Shown here: in pieces, positions 58,927 to 64,000 of the stretch
Numbering within the stretch: the first letter of the stretch is position 1
Layout: each line of letters starts with the position of its first letter
Source of the DNA: Eucommia ulmoides
Taxonomy: Eukaryota; Streptophyta; Magnoliopsida; Garryales; Eucommiaceae
Assembly (NCBI GenBank): GCA_016647705.1
Contig: CM028328.1
Coordinates: 51,507,647 to 51,571,646, forward strand
Direction: 5' to 3'
DNA length: 64,000 nt
The notes under the pieces: generated by a model
Told to the model about the DNA's origin: nothing
Databases searched by the model: none
The model's input: only the letters and a program-made list of their open reading frames with translations
Program-made: the position numbers and the translations under genes

Positions 58927-59740
58927 TCTAATTTCCAATCTTTAGTGTTCCTCACTATCTTTGGATCACTGTTTTAATTTCCTATCTGTATTGTTCCTCG
59001 TTATCTTTGGATTACTATTTTAATTTCCTATTAGGATGTTTCTCGCTATATTTGGATCATTATTTAATTTACTGTCCATAGTGTTCATCTCTATATTTGG
59101 ATCACTATTTAAATTTCCTGTCCATAGTGTCCGTTGCTGTCTTTGGATCACTATTTTAATTTTCTATCTGTAGTGTTCCTCGCTATCTTTGGATCACTGT
59201 TTAAATTTCTTATCTGTGGTGTTCCTTGCTATCTTTGGATCATCATTTTATTTCTTATCCACAGTGTTCCTCACTATCTTTGGATTCTTTTTAATTTTGT
59301 TGTCTAAAGTGTTTCTCGCTATCTTTGGATCATTATTTGAATTTCCTGTTACAATGTTCCTTACTATCCTTATATCATCATTTAATTTCCTGCCCATAGT
59401 GGTCCTCACTATCCTTGGATTATTGTTTAAATTTTCTGTCCCCAACATTCCTCACTATCTTTAGATCACTGTTTTAATTTCATGTCTCGGTGTTGCTCGC
59501 TATCTTTAGATCACTATTTTATTTTTCCATCTGCGGTGTTCTTTGCTATATTGGGATCATTGTTTAATTTTATGTTTGTGGTGTTCCTTAGCTACCCTTG
59601 GATTACTATTTGAAATTCCTATATGTGGTATTCCTTAGCTACCCTTTGTTCACTAATTAAATTTCTTGTTTCTAGTATTTCTAAGCTACCCTTGGTATAC
59701 TATTTAGGTGTATTGCTTATTGGCTAACCCTAGAACACCA
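58927..59740. repeat. Minisatellite, about 17 units of 45-46 bp
   Basis: Each unit reads roughly 'gttcctcgctatctttgga' then 'tcactatttaatttcctgt' with variation; the phrase recurs about every 45-46 bases from 58950 to 59727. It lies in the 3' internal part of the large LTR element, where Ogre-type elements are known to carry variable arrays. Frames through it are repeated peptides, not genes. Confidence 0.9.
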
Positions 59741-59837
59741 TTGTTAGAACTACATTTAACAGAAATCTTAGGTATCCTAAAATATGTAGGAAAGTCCTTG
59801 GTTGGATACGGTCACAACCAGGAGTTGGGTAAGAATG

Positions 59838-60005
59838 TTGTATTCTGAGGATGATACAGCTAGTCCAAAGTATTCAATTTCCTAGGAAGCTAATGAAACG
59901 CTAGTGATGATGCAGCGAGTCCAAAGTATTCACTTTCCTAGGAGGTTACTATGTTATCTAAGGATGATACAGCGATTCCCAAGAAACCACTTTCCTAAAG
60001 GACTT
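59838..60005. repeat. Three units of about 56 bp
   Basis: Units share 'gatgatacagcgagtccaaa' and 'ttcctaggagg'. It follows the minisatellite and precedes the purine tract of the 3' LTR. Confidence 0.75.
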
Positions 60006-60167
60006 TACTACTTTCCTAGTATAGATGTAACAATGCTCAAGAATGCTCCTGACTTTGCTTAGTTAGTTTAAACTTTATGTTCTTACTTTTTCATGTCTTG
60101 TGGAATAAAATGTTTGTGTCTCCTTCTTTCTCACTACGAGTAAACTCGCATGACAAAAAGGAACAAT

Positions 60168-62222
60168 TGTAGATTCTGAATTTTGTCTCGGCCATTTAAG
60201 TATCGGATGTAAAGTGAAAGTTCAGATAACCTTTAAACTGATACTTAAAGAGAACAAATTTCCACCTTAATATTGTCATTGGATACTACAAAAAATTCAA
60301 AAAAAAATATTAGAAAATATAAAATTGTCAATTTGATATGAATTCGGTATATGTAAAAGTTTCGGGTCAATCTCGAAATTCCTAAAGTTAAGATGGACTA
60401 AAATGACAATATTAAGAGTAGATTTTTCATGAAAATCACTTTTAATATGATTAAACTAGTTACTAGTCTTTTTAACTTAAGAAAATTTCACCAATTACAT
60501 TTGTTTCCTCTTTTGACCCCTTAAACTTTTACTATCACCAATTTCATCTAATTGACACAAAATATTTCTTTAATTTTCTTGTTTAAAGTATTAATCTCTA
60601 AAACTCAAGCCAAAACCTTGATTAAGCCAAGAATTCATCATGAAACTTAGCTACCTAAAGTAACGAGTGCCTAAAACATAGTTTAAAACTAACCAAACCA
60701 GTTTTTATCACATCAAGGCACTTAATACCTTTCAAATCAAAGTCAAATTATGGCATTAAATATTATGAATCGCCATTAATATCTCAATTCAATGTATGCA
60801 TTAATGGACATTAAATGCAAGAGATCTAAGCAAGATTTCCTACCAAAATATCTTAATGACAATCTAGTTACACAGAAGTAACTTGCGGCTACAAAGCTAA
60901 CTGGACCGGTTTCCATCACAATAATGCATTTAATACCCTTCAAATAAAATTCAAATCATGGCATTAAATTCTATGAATGTCCATTAGTATCTCCATTCAA
61001 TGAATGCATTAATGAACATTAAATGAGGAAGGTATTTTGCAAGGAAAAATCAAAGTAACTTATACCAAGAGTAACTAGTGCTTACCAAGCAAGTCGAACC
61101 GAAATCCATCGAATCAAGCATTAAATATGAATTAAATTCCACATGTAAAAGAATTAAATAAGCATTAAGTGATCAATGTATTTGTAAGATTTAGTAATCA
61201 TTGCAAAATTTCACTTGATTACCTATGCAATCTAGGAAATCTTAGAGCACATGCCTATCAAATAGTATTAAATGACATTAAAAAGGCCATAAATGGCATT
61301 TAAAGGCCATGTGTAGCAGGTTGGGTAAGCCTGCGCATTGATGAATGGGCAGGCTACCCTTTACCTATTAATACCAACCTCTTTTCATTCAAAAACAAGC
61401 TTGGTCAGATCCGTTCTCTCTCTAGACTTGAATTTCTCCCTCGGGTCTTGAAATTTCCTAAGCTTTCTACACCTTAAACATACTTAAATCTTGTCAAAAA
61501 GCTCCAAAAATGTGTTCTTGAGACTCTTATAAAATGAGCTCAAGAAGTTGTTAAGGAACAATCAAGAAGAATGAAGAAGATTAAAGAACAAGAAGAAGGA
61601 AAAACACTTAGGGATGACCACTCCCCTAAGTTATGTGAGTTCCCTTAAACTCCTCTTTAATTTTGTTGTTTAAGTAGCTTTATATTATTTGTATATAGTG
61701 TTCTTGGGTAGTTCTTAGAGGTTTAAATCATGTATATAGTATAAATAGCACGTTTTGTGTCAAGAACATCAAGAACACTATGATTTGTGCATTGCATCTT
61801 TGGCTTTGTCAAGAACATATGAAATCAAACTCTAATGAACCTAAAATAAACTTCCAATGAAGGACTAATAACTACTAACAACTAGAAACTAACATTTTCT
61901 TTTACTTCGCTAACCTAAATCATAGCCTGACCCATGTCTCAAGCTTGTGGACTGACATCCTATATATATTATTATGTCTAGGCTCTTATGGCTGAAAATC
62001 AGAATAAATAGAGGACATCTATTTCTTCAGGGATAAGTATGCATTTTCTTCATAAACATTTTTGTCTGACTGGCACGTATATTATATATTTTCTTATATT
62101 TTGGACTAAAAACGTAAACCTTAACACTAAAACTTGCCTAAGCAAGTAAGTTTGGTTAAGGTGTTCTTCACAAAATAAAACGTGCATATCTACTTACCAT
62201 TTGTGTCCTTTTGTTCTTGTAT

Positions 62223-62258
<36 letters not shown>

Positions 62259-63358
62259 CGTAAAAAATGAAAAGGATGTTTTCACATTAAAGTTTTCAAT
62301 ATGAAAATTCTTGGTGTTTTACTCCAAAAAATAAACCTTCGTCTTTATAAAACATTCTATAAAATAAATGTTTCATAAACTCTTACATAAATAAATAAAT
62401 GAAAAAGAAAAGAAAAAATAAATAAAATCATCTCGTGGTGAACTACATTTCGACTAGATTCCTTATGAAGAAAAAAAAAAAGAAGGTAGGCAACCTCTAC
62501 AGGTTTAGTCGTCAAGTTAAAAACAAATAACTATTTTTGTTAAGTGTCCTAATAACCCCCCTTGGGGACCAAACTTGTTGATTCTTCCATAATCGATGGG
62601 AGGTCTAAAAGAGAGAAATTTGTTGTTTATTTTAAATATGCTTTATCAGTTGCCGCTTTAAATAAATAAATGTTCCCTGTTTTTTACATTAAACCCCCCC
62701 CCCCCAAAAAAAAAGTATAAAAATGTGAATTATTATGTTAACCAAAACCGAAGGAAATTACTTGGACTATGTTTAAATATAAAGATATATTTAAACGTAA
62801 GTACCATGTGGACGGGTGTCTTGGGATGCCTAACACTTTTCTCGAGCATAATCGACTCCTAAACTTAAAAAAAAAACTTTGGTAAAGACCAACTATTTTT
62901 CGAGTCAAAACTTAACCCATTTTAAAATAAAAAAAAGAATATTTAAAATTTTGGTGACCTAGTACACATACTATTTAACTCAATACTAGGTGGCGACTCC
63001 ATTTTTTAAAATAAATCCCGACCCAGAGAACATTTTCAAGAACTTTAAAAAAAAATTCTGGTAAAGACCAACTATTTTTCGAGTCAAAACTTAACCCATT
63101 TTAAAATAAAAAAGAATATTTAAAATTTTGGTGACCTAGTACACACACTATTTAACTCAATGCTAGATGGCGACTCTATTTTTTAAAATAAATCCCGACC
63201 CAGAGAACATTTTCAAAACATGCACCTCGAAAATCCCTTGAAAACTTGTTTTCTAAAATGAATGAATTTTTTAGGATTTTGATAGGGATGAAATTAAACC
63301 TTGTTTTGCTCTTCTTCCCATTCTCTTCTTCCTCTTTTACAAAATCCAAGGTATATTA
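60168..63358 (+). repeat. 3' LTR of the large non-coding LTR element
   Basis: Begins TGTAGATTCTG after the purine tract AAAAAGGAACA, ends GGTATATTA. Matches 42337-45524. It has an (AT)n run at about 62226-62257, a poly(C) run at about 62694-62703 and a 179-bp tandem duplication near 62870-63215 that the first LTR lacks. Confidence 0.85.
62870..63215. repeat. 179-bp tandem duplication within the 3' LTR
   Basis: 'ggtaaagaccaactattttt' occurs at 62881 and again at 63060, and the following text ('ggtgacctagtacac', 'gacccagagaacattttc') is repeated in both units. The other LTR has one unit, so the duplication arose after insertion. Confidence 0.85.
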
Positions 63359-64000
63359 GTCGGGTTGAGCTTAAGTTGATACTTACAAAGTCTGTCGAAC
63401 ATAATTTTCAAATGGCAGAGATGATCCTCGTTCTTCTAAGACTTGACGATCATGTCATCAACATACACCTCCATATCCTTATGCTTCATGTCATGAAAGA
63501 TGGTCGTCCCCCGATATGGTGAAAGTTGTGTTTTTTCGATCTTTCTCATCTATCAGAATCTGATTATAGCTGGAGAATCCATCGATGAAGAAATAGAGTA
63601 TTCACCCCGAATATTGTCAACGATGATATGAATGTTCGGTAGTAGAAGATTTTCTTTTGGACTTACCTGTTTGAGGTCTTGATATTCCATGTAGATTCTA
63701 ATTTTGCCTAAGGATTTTGGCACTGGAACAATATTAGAGAGCCAAGCACTATAATTATAGACTTCGGCGATTCTGGCATTGAAATACTTTATGATTTCCT
63801 ACTTAACCTCGAGGCTGAGAGCAAGCTTCAACTTTCTCAACTTTTTCTTGAATAGCACACTCGCAGGTTTAAAGGCAACTTGTGAGTCATGATACTTTTG
63901 TCCAGTCCCACCATGTCATCGTAAGACCAGGAAAGATATCTTGGTAGGCAACCAATAATGTCGTCAACTTTTTTTTCTCTAGAGTTGTACGGATAATCCA
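63359..64000 (-). pseudogene. Tat/Ogre-like reverse transcriptase, upstream part
   Basis: Minus-strand reading carries the RT catalytic phrase 'MEVYVDDMIVKS' near 63480-63440 and, upstream, 'IRIYMEYQDL' and 'RYLSWSYDDMVGLD' (64000-63680). It runs off the right edge of the window. Its continuation lies at 42336 and below, on the far side of the inserted LTR element. Fossil with several breaks. Confidence 0.75.

Larger units (their letters stand above)
42337..63358 (+). mobile_element. Large LTR element without recognisable genes (LARD-like, Ogre-related)
   Basis: 21 kb including nested insertions. LTRs of about 3.19 kb at 42337-45524 and 60168-63358 begin TGTAGA and end TGTCA or TATTA. After the first LTR comes a primer-binding-like TTGGGGACTCCGTTGGG; before the second, a purine tract AAAAAGGAACA. 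It sits inside the RT of the outer Tat-like element, just past the catalytic region; the flanks GCGG and GTCGG look like a worn 5-bp duplication. LTRs look 85-90% alike by eye. No gag or pol could be recognised in about 8 kb of own internal sequence, so it was non-autonomous or has lost its genes. Confidence 0.8.
15572..64000 (-). mobile_element. Outer Tat/Ogre-like Ty3-gypsy element, minus strand, heavily interrupted
   Basis: The oldest layer of the nest. Its own sequence is 15572-19305 (LTR, 3' region, pol end), 40346-42336 (integrase, RNase H, part of reverse transcriptase) and 63359-64000 (rest of reverse transcriptase, running off the window). Two large insertions separate these pieces. 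Both coding segments carry several breaks. The left border is uncertain and the 5' LTR and gag lie outside the window. Confidence 0.7.

Noticed and set aside
59189-59464. 91-residue frame with repeating Phe/Leu text
   Set aside because: It is a reading through the 46-bp minisatellite; the peptide repeats with the DNA.

Overview
This is AT-rich nuclear DNA of a flowering plant, most likely a eudicot with a repeat-rich genome. The evidence is the set of element families: a Mutator-like (MULE) transposon with a plant mobile domain gene, Athila and Tat/Ogre-type Ty3-gypsy elements, Ty1-copia, hAT-like ends and large non-coding LTR elements. I see no host gene outside mobile elements, no tRNA or rRNA gene and no CRISPR array.

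Region 1 (about 1-14.46 kb). A foldback element (about 326-1000) sits beside a structurally complete 13.4 kb MULE (1044-14454). The MULE has a perfect 10-bp target-site duplication (TATGTTTAGA) and terminal inverted repeats of about 3.3-3.4 kb. Each repeat holds, from the end inward: a cluster of 7-8 hairpins, a TATA box, a short 5' leader exon with a splice donor, and an array of about 190-bp modules. The left copy feeds a transposase gene on the + strand (4800-7600). The right copy feeds a plant mobile domain (PMD) gene on the - strand (10827-8428). Both start codons lie just behind a splice acceptor, so the two genes appear to be driven from mirror-image promoters, each through an intron of about 3 kb. 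Both frames are nearly open: one in-frame stop in the transposase, three in the PMD gene, no frameshift.

Region 2 (about 15.6-64 kb). One deep nest of old retroelements. The outermost is a minus-strand Tat/Ogre-like gypsy element whose 3' end is on the left and whose pol runs off the right edge. A chromovirus-like LTR (19306-19643 plus 39029-40345) sits in the end of its pol. That LTR is split by a 19.4 kb Athila element (19644-39028). The Athila is in turn interrupted by a Ty1-copia cluster (about 20391-29965) and a 2.1 kb hAT-like element (31811-33902) that carries the tail of another retroelement. The Tat reverse transcriptase is split by a 21 kb LTR element with almost no coding capacity (42337-63358). 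Inside that lie a non-autonomous minus-strand LTR element (47351-52135, perfect 5-bp duplication) and a second solo LTR (53448-55452) of the family found around the Athila. All retroelement coding regions here are decayed fossils.

The region most worth attention is the MULE: its symmetrical promoter-leader-intron design, its hairpin clusters, and its PMD cargo, a family whose Arabidopsis members MAIN and MAIL1 act in transposon silencing. Boundaries and similarities were read by eye; no alignment or database search was run.
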